Source of the DNA: JAGLCY01 sp965363725
Lineage (GTDB): Bacteria > Krumholzibacteriota > Krumholzibacteriia > LZORAL124-64-63
Assembly: GCA_965363725.1 (NCBI GenBank)
Contig: CBDTUS010000065.1
Span: 1 to 17,568, forward strand
Direction of reading: 5' to 3'
Length of the DNA: 17,568 bases
Positions 8,742 to 15,702 of this stretch are shown piece by piece (position 1 is the stretch's first letter; every line of letters begins with the position of its first letter). The translations under genes were made by a program, and so were the position numbers. The notes under the pieces were generated by a model, which saw only the letters and a program-made list of their open reading frames with translations, was not told the origin of the DNA and made no database searches.

Positions 8742-8782
8742 GGACCCCAAAAATAATGTTCCCCCCCCCTGGGGACCCCAAA
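8742..8782. repeat. Direct repeat GGACCCCAAA, two copies 31 bp apart
   Basis: The ten-base unit GGACCCCAAA occurs at 8742-8751 and 8773-8782, with a shorter GGACC at 8787-8791. A 31-bp spacing is close to three helical turns, so a regulator could bind both copies on one face of the DNA. The copies flank the nine-C tract at 8761-8769. The binding protein is unknown. Confidence 0.5.
8753..8781 (-). promoter_or_regulatory. Candidate vor operon promoter with a G9 tract in its spacer
   Basis: On the minus strand TTGGGG (8781-8776, three of six matches to -35) is followed by exactly 17 bases and then CATTAT (8758-8753, four of six matches to -10). The spacer includes nine consecutive Gs (8769-8761 on the minus strand). 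Transcription would start near 8746 and pass through the hairpin at 8733-8707 before reaching vorC. Both boxes are imperfect, so this is only a candidate, but it is the best one seen in the gap. Confidence 0.3.
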
Positions 8783-8787
8783 TTCTG

Positions 8788-8813
8788 GACCATAAATATC
8801 TATATTTCAGGTC
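8788..8813. promoter_or_regulatory. AT-rich inverted repeat, possible operator
   Basis: GACC (8788-8791) pairs with GGTC (8810-8813) around a core of AAATAT, a 2-base centre and ATATTT, with two mismatched positions per arm between. The 26-bp symmetric element sits just after the enoyl-CoA hydratase stop codon in an otherwise GC-rich region. It is upstream of the candidate vor promoter. It looks like a dimeric repressor or activator site; the protein cannot be named. Confidence 0.45.
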
Positions 8814-8819
8814 GTTCGG

Positions 8820-9602
8820 TCAGGCATCCTTCCAGACGGGTTTGCGCTTCTCCACGAAGGCGCTGCACCCCTCCCGGGCGTCCTGGGAGGACCCCGCGAC
8901 CCCGAACAGGGCCGCCTCCAGGCCAAAGCCCCCTGCCTGGGTCATTTCCAGGCCCTCGTTCACGGCCCTGAGGGCGACCCGCAGGGTCAGACTTGACTTT
9001 TCCGCCAGCGCCTTGGCCACGATCCGCACGGAATCGCTGAACTCCTCGGCCGGGTAGACCTTGTTGACCAGACCGATGGCCATGGCATCGACCGCGTCGA
9101 TCATGTTGCCCAGCAGTATCATCTCCAGGGCGCGACCCTTGCCCACCAGGCGTGGCAAGCGCTGGGTGCCGCCGAATCCCGGGATCAGGCCCAGCCCCGT
9201 TTCCGGCAGGCCCAGGCGAGCCTTGTCGCTGGCGTAGCGGAAAGTGCAGGCCATGGCCAGTTCGCATCCCCCGCCCAGCGCAAACCCATTGACAGCGGCG
9301 ATGACGGGCTTGCCCAGGTTTTCGATCCGGTTCATGGCCGCCTGGCCGCGACTGGCGAACCGCTCCGCGAAGGAAGGTGCCATGTCCGCCATTTCGCCGA
9401 TGTCCGCCCCCGCCACGAAGGCCTTTTCACCCGCACCTGTCAGGATCACCACGCGGACCTCCGGATCATCCGCCAGGGTGGCGAAACAGGCGTCCAGCTC
9501 GCCGATGGTCTCGTAGGTCAGGGCGTTGAGCTTGTCCGGCCGATTCACGGTGACGGTGGCTACCCCGTCCGCCTTTTCACAAAGAAGGTTGTTGTAATTC
9601 AT
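8820..9602 (-). CDS. Enoyl-CoA hydratase/isomerase (crotonase) family protein
   Basis: A 260-residue crotonase-fold enzyme, the typical length. The oxyanion-hole segment is AGADI (65-69) and the second loop is ALGGGCELAMA (108-118). Both glutamates of true enoyl-CoA hydratases are present with the right 20-residue spacing: E114 in GGCELA and E134 in LPETGLGLIPGFGGTQRLPR. It should add water to trans-2-enoyl-CoA in beta-oxidation, branched-chain amino acid breakdown or butyrate-type pathways. The ATG at 9602 has a good AAAGGGG site. The frame extends to 9653 but that start lacks support. The gene is divergent from the hybrid kinase and lies upstream of the vor operon on the same strand, with a terminator between. 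Confidence 0.93.
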   Translation of the reverse strand: MNYNNLLCEKADGVATVTVNRPDKLNALTYETIGELDACFATLADDPEVRVVILTGAGEKAFVAGADIGEMADMAPSFAERFASRGQAAMNRIENLGKPVIAAVNGFALGGGCELAMACTFRYASDKARLGLPETGLGLIPGFGGTQRLPRLVGKGRALEMILLGNMIDAVDAMAIGLVNKVYPAEEFSDSVRIVAKALAEKSSLTLRVALRAVNEGLEMTQAGGFGLEAALFGVAGSSQDAREGCSAFVEKRKPVWKDA

Positions 9603-9854
9603 CGACTTGCCCCTTTCACCGGCGGGTAGATATGGTGACTTCAACTCCCGCACTATAGCAAAACCCCCGGCGTATGTTGCCTACAATATCGGAAAATCCG
9701 AAATGCCCGACCGGGCCGGGCCTGACCTGCCGGCAAGATCCAGGGTGGCGGAATAAAGACAAAAAGGAGATATTTATCCCACCTGGGGGATGAACACGTC
9801 GAACACCCAACGGGATTGTCTGCTGATCCACCCGGGCAGATGGAGAATATCGGA
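9603..9854. other. Divergent intergenic region between enoyl-CoA hydratase and hybrid kinase
   Basis: About 250 bases carrying the control regions of both divergent genes. On the minus strand TATAGT (9657-9652) is a good -10 box for the hydratase gene, but no matching -35 box is seen. On the plus strand a strong Shine-Dalgarno-like AAGGAG (9764-9769) has no ATG, GTG or TTG at a usual distance. A 22-codon frame starts at ATG 9790 and ends at TGA 9856-9858, overlapping the kinase ATG as ATGA. No RNA gene or repeat was recognised. Confidence 0.4.
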
Positions 9855-11258
9855 ATGAGCGAATTGTTTCGTTCCCCCCTCTTGCTGGCCACGGTGGTCC
9901 TGTCCGCCCTTGTGCTTGCGCTGGCCTGGGCGTGGTTTCGGTCCCGGTCGGCACTGCGACATCTTCAAGCACGTCTGCACGACAGCGACGAAAACCGCCA
10001 AAACCTCGAAGGCCAACTGGACCAGGCCCGCCGCATGGAAGCGGTGGGTATCCTGGCCGGCAGCATCGTCAACAACCTGAACAATCTCCTGGCGGTGATC
10101 CTCGGCCACACCAGGATAGCAGGCAACGAACTGCCGTCCGACTCTCCCGCGGCGGGCGAACTTGAACGCATCGCCAAGGCGGGCCACATGGCCAGCGACC
10201 TGGTGAAGGAGATCAGCGATTTCTACCTGCAGGCCGACCAGGCCCGAAAACCCACCGACCTGGTCCCCGTGGTGCGGGACACCCTCAAGCTCATTCGCGA
10301 TATTCTGCCTTCGACCATCGTCATCAAGTCGGAATTGAATCCCTGCAGTCCCGTCCTGGCCTCGGTCACGGGAATTCAACAGGTGCTGATGAACCTGTGC
10401 AGCAACTCCATGCACGCCATGTACCGAAATGCGGGAACCCTGGAGATCACCCTCGCCGAAGAGGAGGTTGACGCCGACCGCAAGGCTGTGCCACATGACC
10501 TGGAGGCCGGCAGTTACGCCAGGCTGACGGTCAACGACGACGGCCGCGGCATGGACCCCACCACGCTCGACCGCATCTTTGAATCCTATTTTTCCGGGAC
10601 ACGCGACGGCACCCAGATGGGGATTGGGTTGAGCACCGTTTCCAGAATCCTGAAGGACAACGACGGGGTGACCGTCGTCCACAGCCAGGTGGGCAAGGGC
10701 ACCAGGTTCGATCTCTATTTTCCGCTCATCGCCTGGGAAGTTCCCCAGGACATGGGTCTGCGGTTGGTTTCCGGATCCGGCAACGGGTCGTCTCCCAGCC
10801 GCCGGGTGGGCGAGGCCTTCCCCGCACCGGTTGCCGTACCCCACCCTCCGAAGGCGGCCCCCGGGACCCAGCCCGCGGCCACGGTGTTGCTCATCGATGA
10901 CGAGGAAATGGTCGCCCAGGTCATGAGCACCGGGCTGCAACGGCAGGGATTCCGGGTGGTCACTCACACCGACAGCCGCATGGCCCTGGCCGATTTCTCC
11001 CAGACCCCGGAAATATTCGACATCGTGGTTACCGACCAGATCATGCCCCACATGTCCGGGGTGCGGCTGACCCGCAAGATCCACGAGATCCGCCCCGACC
11101 TGCCCGTCATCCTTTTCACCGGGTTCCGTGACAGTTTCCACGAGGAGCAGGCGCGCGAAGCAGGGGTCGTCGAGTTCCTGCTCAAGCCGGGCAGCCATCT
11201 GGATCTCGCCGACCTCATCCGGCGCCTGATGCGCAAGAAGATGGAAGGCCGCGGCTGA
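9855..11258 (+). CDS. Membrane hybrid histidine kinase-like protein with C-terminal receiver; H-box histidine replaced by Asn
   Basis: A 467-residue protein. One membrane segment spans about 6-28, with almost no periplasmic part, and a coiled-coil-like stretch covers about 31-62. The dimerisation helix follows, where the usual HDFNN motif reads NNLNN (73-77), so residue 73 is Asn instead of the phospho-accepting His. The ATPase domain looks intact: N-box NLCSNSMHAM (180-189, N184), G1 NDDGRGMD (227-234) and G2 MGIGLSTV (255-262). A proline-rich linker (about 310-340) leads to a receiver domain (342-460) with DDE 348-350, phospho-acceptor D394 (VTDQIMP), T422 and K444. It may be a pseudokinase, or a receiver module controlled by ATP binding. 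The ATG at 9855 has a GGAG site nine bases upstream; starts at 9840 and TTG 9816 are less well supported. Confidence 0.9.
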   Translation: MSELFRSPLLLATVVLSALVLALAWAWFRSRSALRHLQARLHDSDENRQNLEGQLDQARRMEAVGILAGSIVNNLNNLLAVILGHTRIAGNELPSDSPAAGELERIAKAGHMASDLVKEISDFYLQADQARKPTDLVPVVRDTLKLIRDILPSTIVIKSELNPCSPVLASVTGIQQVLMNLCSNSMHAMYRNAGTLEITLAEEEVDADRKAVPHDLEAGSYARLTVNDDGRGMDPTTLDRIFESYFSGTRDGTQMGIGLSTVSRILKDNDGVTVVHSQVGKGTRFDLYFPLIAWEVPQDMGLRLVSGSGNGSSPSRRVGEAFPAPVAVPHPPKAAPGTQPAATVLLIDDEEMVAQVMSTGLQRQGFRVVTHTDSRMALADFSQTPEIFDIVVTDQIMPHMSGVRLTRKIHEIRPDLPVILFTGFRDSFHEEQAREAGVVEFLLKPGSHLDLADLIRRLMRKKMEGRG

Positions 11259-11268
11259 TCATCGCACC

Positions 11269-11293
11269 GGGGCGCGGCCTGGGGCGCCCCTTT
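11269..11293 (+). terminator. Probable weak terminator after the hybrid kinase
   Basis: GGGGCGC (11269-11275) and GCGCCCC (11284-11290) form a 7-bp GC stem with an 8-base loop, ten bases after the kinase stop codon. Only three Ts follow (TTTCCCT), so termination may be incomplete or assisted by Rho. Confidence 0.5.
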
Positions 11294-11303
11294 CCCTGGC
11301 CCA

Positions 11304-11332
11304 TTGACGCCCCTTTCCCCGGTCTGTTACCT
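11304..11332 (+). promoter_or_regulatory. Weak candidate promoter of the acyl-CoA carboxylase operon
   Basis: TTGACG (11304-11309) is a good -35 box, but the hexamer 17 bases downstream, TTACCT (11327-11332), is a poor -10 box. A TATGAG at 11358-11363 preceded by TG is an alternative extended -10 element without a clear -35 box. The remainder of 11294-11418 shows nothing else. Confidence 0.22.
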
Positions 11333-11418
11333 TCTTCCGGCGGCGCACCCCATCTGCTATGAGCCTGCCCGTATTTTCCGTGCCATCGGCATCCACGACC
11401 GTCCCAAAGGGAACCGAC

Positions 11419-12975
11419 ATGACCAACTCCTTCGAGGACAAGCTTCATCGCCTGAACGAACTGCGCGCCGAGGCGCTGGCCGGCGGCGGTCCCGACCGCG
11501 TGGCGAAAGTCCACGCCAAGGGGCGCCTGACGGCCCGCGAGCGCATCCACCTATTGCTGGATGAGGAGAGCTTCCAGGAATCCGGCGTGTTCGTCACCCA
11601 CCGCAGCCATGAAATGGGGATGGACCAGAATCGCCCCGTGGGTGACGGCATGGTCACCGGTACCGGCCGGATAGACGGGCGCCAGGTCTACGTCTTCGCC
11701 CAGGACTTCACCGTGTTCGGCGGTTCCATGAGCGAGGCCAACGCCCTGAAGATCTGCCGCCTCATGGATCAGGCCCTGGAAAACGGCTGCCCCGTGATCG
11801 GTCTGAACGACAGCGGCGGGGCCCGCATCCAGGAAGGCGTGCGCTCCCTGGCGGGCTATGCGGAGATTTTCTGGCGCAACACCATGGCCTCGGGAGTGAT
11901 TCCCCAGATATCGGCCGTGCTGGGGCCCTGTGCCGGCGGAGCTGTCTATTCCCCGGCCATCACTGATTTCACCCTCATGGTGGATCAGACCAGTTACATG
12001 TTCGTCACCGGACCCAACGTCATCAAGATGGTCACCAACGAGGACGTCACCTTCGAGGAGCTCGGCGGCGCCAACACCCATTCGACCAAGAGCGGCGTGG
12101 CCCACTTCATGGCCGCCAGCGACGCGGACTGCCTGCTCATGACGCGTCGGCTGATGAGTTTCCTGCCCCAGAACAACCTTGAGGAACCTCCCCGGGGCAC
12201 TCCCACCGATACGCCCGACCGGCGGGAGGAGAAGCTCAACCGCGTCGTGCCCGACGACAGCCGCAAACCCTACGACATGACCGAGGTCATCGGCCTGGTC
12301 GTCGACGACGGCGACTTCCTGGAGGTGCAGCCGCGCCACGCCCAGAACATCATCTGTGGTTTCGCCCGCCTGGACGGGCAGCCCGTGGGCATCGTGGCCA
12401 ACCAGCCCAAGTTCCAGGCCGGCGTGCTGGACATCAACTCGTCCATCAAGGGCGCCCGCTTCGTCCGGACCTGCGACTGCTTCAACATTCCGCTGGTCGT
12501 CTTCGAGGACGTGCCCGGATTCCTGCCGGGAACGGACCAGGAATTCGGGGGCATCATCAAGCACGGGGCCAAGCTCCTGTTCGCGTTCTGTGAGGCCACG
12601 GTGCCCAAGCTCACGGTGATCACGCGCAAGGCCTACGGCGGCGCCTACGACGTGATGAACAGCAAACACATCCGCGCCGATTACAACATCGCCTGGCCGG
12701 GCGCCGAGTTGGCGGTCATGGGTTCCGAGGGCGCGGTGAACATCCTGTTCCGCCAGAAGATCGCCGAAGCCAAGGATCCCGAGGCCGAGCGCCAGAAACT
12801 CGTCGATGAGTACAACGAGATCTACGCCAATCCATACATCGCCGCGGGGCTCGGGTACCTGGACGACGTGATTGAACCCGCGGACACACGCCGTCACCTG
12901 ATCGGCGCCCTGAACAACCTGCGCGGCAAGAAACAGAACCTGCCCCCGAAGAAACACGGCAACATTCCCCTGTAG
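11419..12975 (+). CDS. pccB: Acyl-CoA carboxylase carboxyltransferase subunit (propionyl-/methylmalonyl-CoA type)
   Basis: A 518-residue carboxyltransferase with both crotonase-fold halves, the standard PccB/MmdA length. The N-half has DSGGARIQEGV (131-141) and GPCAGGAVYSPA (169-180). The C-half has GIVANQP (324-330), VFEDVPGFLPGTDQE (361-375) and KAYGGAYDVMNSK (404-416). It moves the carboxyl group between biotin on the carrier protein and an acyl-CoA. D411 in GGAYDVM appears to match the aspartate (Asp422 in Streptomyces PccB, from memory) linked with propionyl-CoA preference. The start is the ATG at 11419 with an AAAGGGAA site; an in-frame ATG at 11359 lacks one. It heads an operon with biotin carboxylase and biotin carrier genes. 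The same subunit type also serves Na+-pumping methylmalonyl-CoA decarboxylases. Confidence 0.93.
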   Translation: MTNSFEDKLHRLNELRAEALAGGGPDRVAKVHAKGRLTARERIHLLLDEESFQESGVFVTHRSHEMGMDQNRPVGDGMVTGTGRIDGRQVYVFAQDFTVFGGSMSEANALKICRLMDQALENGCPVIGLNDSGGARIQEGVRSLAGYAEIFWRNTMASGVIPQISAVLGPCAGGAVYSPAITDFTLMVDQTSYMFVTGPNVIKMVTNEDVTFEELGGANTHSTKSGVAHFMAASDADCLLMTRRLMSFLPQNNLEEPPRGTPTDTPDRREEKLNRVVPDDSRKPYDMTEVIGLVVDDGDFLEVQPRHAQNIICGFARLDGQPVGIVANQPKFQAGVLDINSSIKGARFVRTCDCFNIPLVVFEDVPGFLPGTDQEFGGIIKHGAKLLFAFCEATVPKLTVITRKAYGGAYDVMNSKHIRADYNIAWPGAELAVMGSEGAVNILFRQKIAEAKDPEAERQKLVDEYNEIYANPYIAAGLGYLDDVIEPADTRRHLIGALNNLRGKKQNLPPKKHGNIPL

Positions 12976-12984
12976 GAGAGCGAC

Positions 12985-14520
12985 GTGGCAACCAGCAAAA
13001 CAGGCAGGAAGTTCGACAAGGTGCTCGTGGCCAACCGGGGCGAGATCGCCGTGCGCATCATCCAGGGACTCCAGGAAATGGGCATGGGAACCGTAGCCGT
13101 TTATTCGGAGGTCGATCGCACCGCCCTGCACGTGTTGATGGCCGATGAAGCCGTTCCCATCGGGGCGGCCGCGGCCGCCGAGAGTTACCTGGTGGGCGAC
13201 AAGTTAATTGCGGCCGCCAAGAAGACCGGGGCGGGCGCAATCCATCCCGGCTACGGGTTTCTCTCCGAAAACGGGCCTTTCAGCCGCGCCGTGGAAAATG
13301 CCGGCCTGGTCTTCATCGGACCCACCGCGGAATCCATGGAGATCATGGGGGACAAACTTTCCTCGCGCCGCAAGATGCGCACCAGCGGCGTGCCGGTCGT
13401 CCCGGGCACCGACGAAGCGGTGACCGACCCGGAGGTCGCCGTCGGTATCGCCGAGGGAATCGGCTACCCGGTCCTGCTGAAGGCCTCGGCCGGAGGCGGC
13501 GGCAAGGGGATGCGGATCGTCCGGGAATCGGGCGAGATGGCCAGCGCCCTGCGGCAGACCATGGGTGAAGCCCGTAGCGCCTTCGGCAACGACGCCATCT
13601 TCGTGGAGAAGTACATCGAGGACCCCAAGCACATCGAGGTGCAGATCCTGGGCGACGGCCAGGGTCAGGCCATCCACGTCTTCGAACGGGAATGTTCGGT
13701 GCAGCGGCGCCATCAGAAGGTGATCGAGGAAAGCCCCTCCCCCTCCCTAACCGACGAGTTGCGGGAACAGATCTGCGCCTCCGCCGTCAAGACGGCGGAG
13801 GCCATCGACTACCGCGGTGCGGGCACCGTGGAATTCATCCTGTCCCCGGAAGGTGAGTTCTATTTTCTGGAGATGAATACGCGGCTGCAGGTCGAGCATC
13901 CCGTCACCGAAATGGTCACCGGCACCGACCTGGTGCACGCCATGGTCAAGGTCGCCCTCGGCGAGGGTCTCTGTTACCGGCAGGAGGATCTCGTGCAGAG
14001 AGGCTGGGCCTTCGAGTTCCGGCTCTACGCCGAGGACCCCGGCCGCAACTTCGCTCCCAGCATCGGCCGGATCGAAGCCATGACCATTCCCCAGGGGCCC
14101 GGTGTACGCCTGGACACCGGGGTCTACGAGGGATTTGACATTCCCATCCACTACGACCCCATGCTGGCCAAGCTGATCGTCTGGGGCGAGGACCGCGAGC
14201 AGGCCATCGCCCGTTCCCGGCGGGTGCTGCGGGAATTCACCCTCCACGGTCCGGGCCACAATTTGGCTTTCCACCTGTGGGCCCTGGAACAGCCCGCTTT
14301 CCTGGACGGAAGCTACACCACGCACTTCGTGGAAAACGAGTTCGACCCGGCCGACTGGCTGCCCGAACTGGACGAAGGTCAGGCCGAAGCCCTGGTGGCC
14401 GCGACCGCCCTCTTCGAGGCCCTCAGGCGCAGCAGCGGAAAACCCGCCGACAAGGACCAGGATTGCGGCCCCAGAAACTGGCGACTCAACGCCCTGCGCA
14501 CCATGACCCGCAACCGATGA
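12985..14520 (+). CDS. accC: Biotin carboxylase subunit of acyl-CoA carboxylase
   Basis: A 511-residue ATP-grasp enzyme that carboxylates the biotin carrier using ATP and bicarbonate. It shows the N-terminal KVLVANRGEIAVRI (12-25), the ATP lid KASAGGGGKGMR (166-177) and the catalytic block FLEMNTRLQVEHPVTE (294-309). The usual E-A-R-(I/L)-YAEDP motif reads EFRLYAEDP (344-352). It is longer than a standalone AccC (about 450 residues). The tail from about 450 to 511, ending in NWRLNALR, resembles the region that follows the carboxylase domain in PccA-type alpha subunits. The start is a GTG at 12985, nine bases from the previous stop, with the GGAG site overlapping that stop codon. Confidence 0.93.
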   Translation: MATSKTGRKFDKVLVANRGEIAVRIIQGLQEMGMGTVAVYSEVDRTALHVLMADEAVPIGAAAAAESYLVGDKLIAAAKKTGAGAIHPGYGFLSENGPFSRAVENAGLVFIGPTAESMEIMGDKLSSRRKMRTSGVPVVPGTDEAVTDPEVAVGIAEGIGYPVLLKASAGGGGKGMRIVRESGEMASALRQTMGEARSAFGNDAIFVEKYIEDPKHIEVQILGDGQGQAIHVFERECSVQRRHQKVIEESPSPSLTDELREQICASAVKTAEAIDYRGAGTVEFILSPEGEFYFLEMNTRLQVEHPVTEMVTGTDLVHAMVKVALGEGLCYRQEDLVQRGWAFEFRLYAEDPGRNFAPSIGRIEAMTIPQGPGVRLDTGVYEGFDIPIHYDPMLAKLIVWGEDREQAIARSRRVLREFTLHGPGHNLAFHLWALEQPAFLDGSYTTHFVENEFDPADWLPELDEGQAEALVAATALFEALRRSSGKPADKDQDCGPRNWRLNALRTMTRNR

Positions 14521-14557
14521 TCACCGCCGGCCCCTTCGCCGCGAAAGGATTTGAACC

Positions 14558-15091
14558 GTGCTGATGAAAAAACGCTACATCCTGAACTACGACGACAACC
14601 AGTACGGCGCCCTGGTGGCGCGCGACGGAGACGAGGCCATGGTCCAGGTGGCCGACGGCGATCTGACGCCGGTCCACTTCCGTCCCGTCTTGAACGGCAA
14701 GGCCCTGTCCATCCGCTTCGGAGGCCGGTTGCACCTGATCCACCTGACTGGAGTCGGGGGCAACGGAACCGTCCAGGCCACCGTCGGCGGACGGACGATC
14801 AACCTGACGGTCATGGACGAACTGCGGGCCCAGGCCCTCGACAGTCTGGGCGACGCCGCCGGCAGCGGCACGATCCGCGCCGACATACCCGGCCTGGTCG
14901 TCGAAGTCAAGGTCACCGAAGGCCAACTCGTGCACCAGGGAGAGCCGGTCGTCGTGGTGGAAGCCATGAAGATGCAGAACGAACTGGTGGCCGCCATCAG
15001 TGGAACCGTCACCTCGATACCCGTTTCCGCGGGTGATTCGGTGAATCCGGGGGATCCGCTAGTGGTTCTCGAACCGGAGCCCGGGGTCTGA
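14558..15091 (+). CDS. Biotin carboxyl carrier protein of acyl-CoA carboxylase
   Basis: A 177-residue protein with a C-terminal biotinyl domain (about 103-173). It contains VVEAMKMQNEL (133-143), where K138 in the AMKM motif takes biotin. The first 95 residues form a strand-rich domain (YILNYDDNQYGALV near the start) that resembles part of the domain linking biotin carboxylase to the biotinyl domain in PccA. The chosen start is the GTG at 14558, eight bases after AAAGGA; the ATG two codons later is too far from that site. It is the third gene of the carboxylase operon, 37 bases after the biotin carboxylase. It carries the carboxyl group between carboxylase and carboxyltransferase. Confidence 0.93.
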   Translation: MLMKKRYILNYDDNQYGALVARDGDEAMVQVADGDLTPVHFRPVLNGKALSIRFGGRLHLIHLTGVGGNGTVQATVGGRTINLTVMDELRAQALDSLGDAAGSGTIRADIPGLVVEVKVTEGQLVHQGEPVVVVEAMKMQNELVAAISGTVTSIPVSAGDSVNPGDPLVVLEPEPGV

Positions 15092-15115
15092 CCCACATTA
15101 TCCTCAATTCCTTTG

Positions 15116-15141
15116 TGTAACCTATTTCGGCTTCATCCGTC
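15116..15141 (+). promoter_or_regulatory. ECF-type promoter of the sigma/anti-sigma operon
   Basis: TGTAAC (15116-15121) is followed by exactly 16 bases and CGTC (15138-15141). An AAC-containing -35 box and a CGTC-type -10 box at this spacing are the hallmark of many extracytoplasmic-function sigma promoters, which usually drive the sigma gene itself. The start of transcription would be near 15147-15150, only a few bases before the ATG at 15154. The rest of 15092-15153 holds no clear terminator. Confidence 0.6.
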
Positions 15142-15153
15142 CTTTCCCATACC

Positions 15154-15702
15154 ATGAACCAGGCCTTGTTCACAGAATTGCTGAATGGCAATCGGGATCG
15201 GATCTACAGCCACGCGCTGTATTGCCTGCGCGACCCCGATGACGCCCTCGACGTCACCCAGGAGGCCTTCATCAAGCTATGGCGCGTCGGGAAGGACGTT
15301 ACCCCGGGAAAGGAAGACCATTGGCTGATGCGGGTCGCCCACAATCTCTGCATCGACCAGATCCGGCGCCGACAGTCCCAGAGAAGCCATTTCGGATATC
15401 CCGACCCCGACGCCGTGGACAGGCTGACCGCCAGCAGCATCGGAAGTGACCCGGAAAAAAACCTGGTCCTGGATCAACAACAGAAAGCCCTGCTGGACGC
15501 CATGGAAACCCTGACACCCGAAACGCGAAGCCTGATGATCATGCACTATTTCCAGGAAATGAAGCTGCAGGAAATCGCGACGGTCCTCGACAAGACCGTC
15601 AGCGCCCTCAAGGTCCAGTTGCACCGGGCACGGAAATCGTTGCGGCTCGTCCTGAGCGTCCCCTGTGAAACGACCCTGGACATGAAAAGGGAGACGGGAT
15701 GA
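15154..15702 (+). CDS. RNA polymerase ECF sigma factor (sigma-70 family)
   Basis: A 182-residue protein with the two domains of ECF sigma factors. Region 2 spans about 5-75, with DPDDALDVTQEAFIKLW (27-43) and WLMRVAHNLCIDQIRRR (57-73). Region 4 spans about 108-165, with the helix-turn-helix EIATVLDKTVSALKVQLHRAR (140-160). A linker of about 30 residues separates them. It should direct polymerase to a small stress- or envelope-related regulon. No Shine-Dalgarno sequence precedes the ATG at 15154. This is consistent with a leaderless message from the ECF promoter a few bases upstream. Its stop overlaps the anti-sigma start as ATGA. Confidence 0.94.
   Translation: MNQALFTELLNGNRDRIYSHALYCLRDPDDALDVTQEAFIKLWRVGKDVTPGKEDHWLMRVAHNLCIDQIRRRQSQRSHFGYPDPDAVDRLTASSIGSDPEKNLVLDQQQKALLDAMETLTPETRSLMIMHYFQEMKLQEIATVLDKTVSALKVQLHRARKSLRLVLSVPCETTLDMKRETG

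Noticed and set aside
11359..11418. Upstream ATG at 11359 as the carboxyltransferase start
   Set aside because: The 20 extra residues are not typical of the family and no ribosome binding site precedes it, while AAAGGGAA precedes the ATG at 11419.
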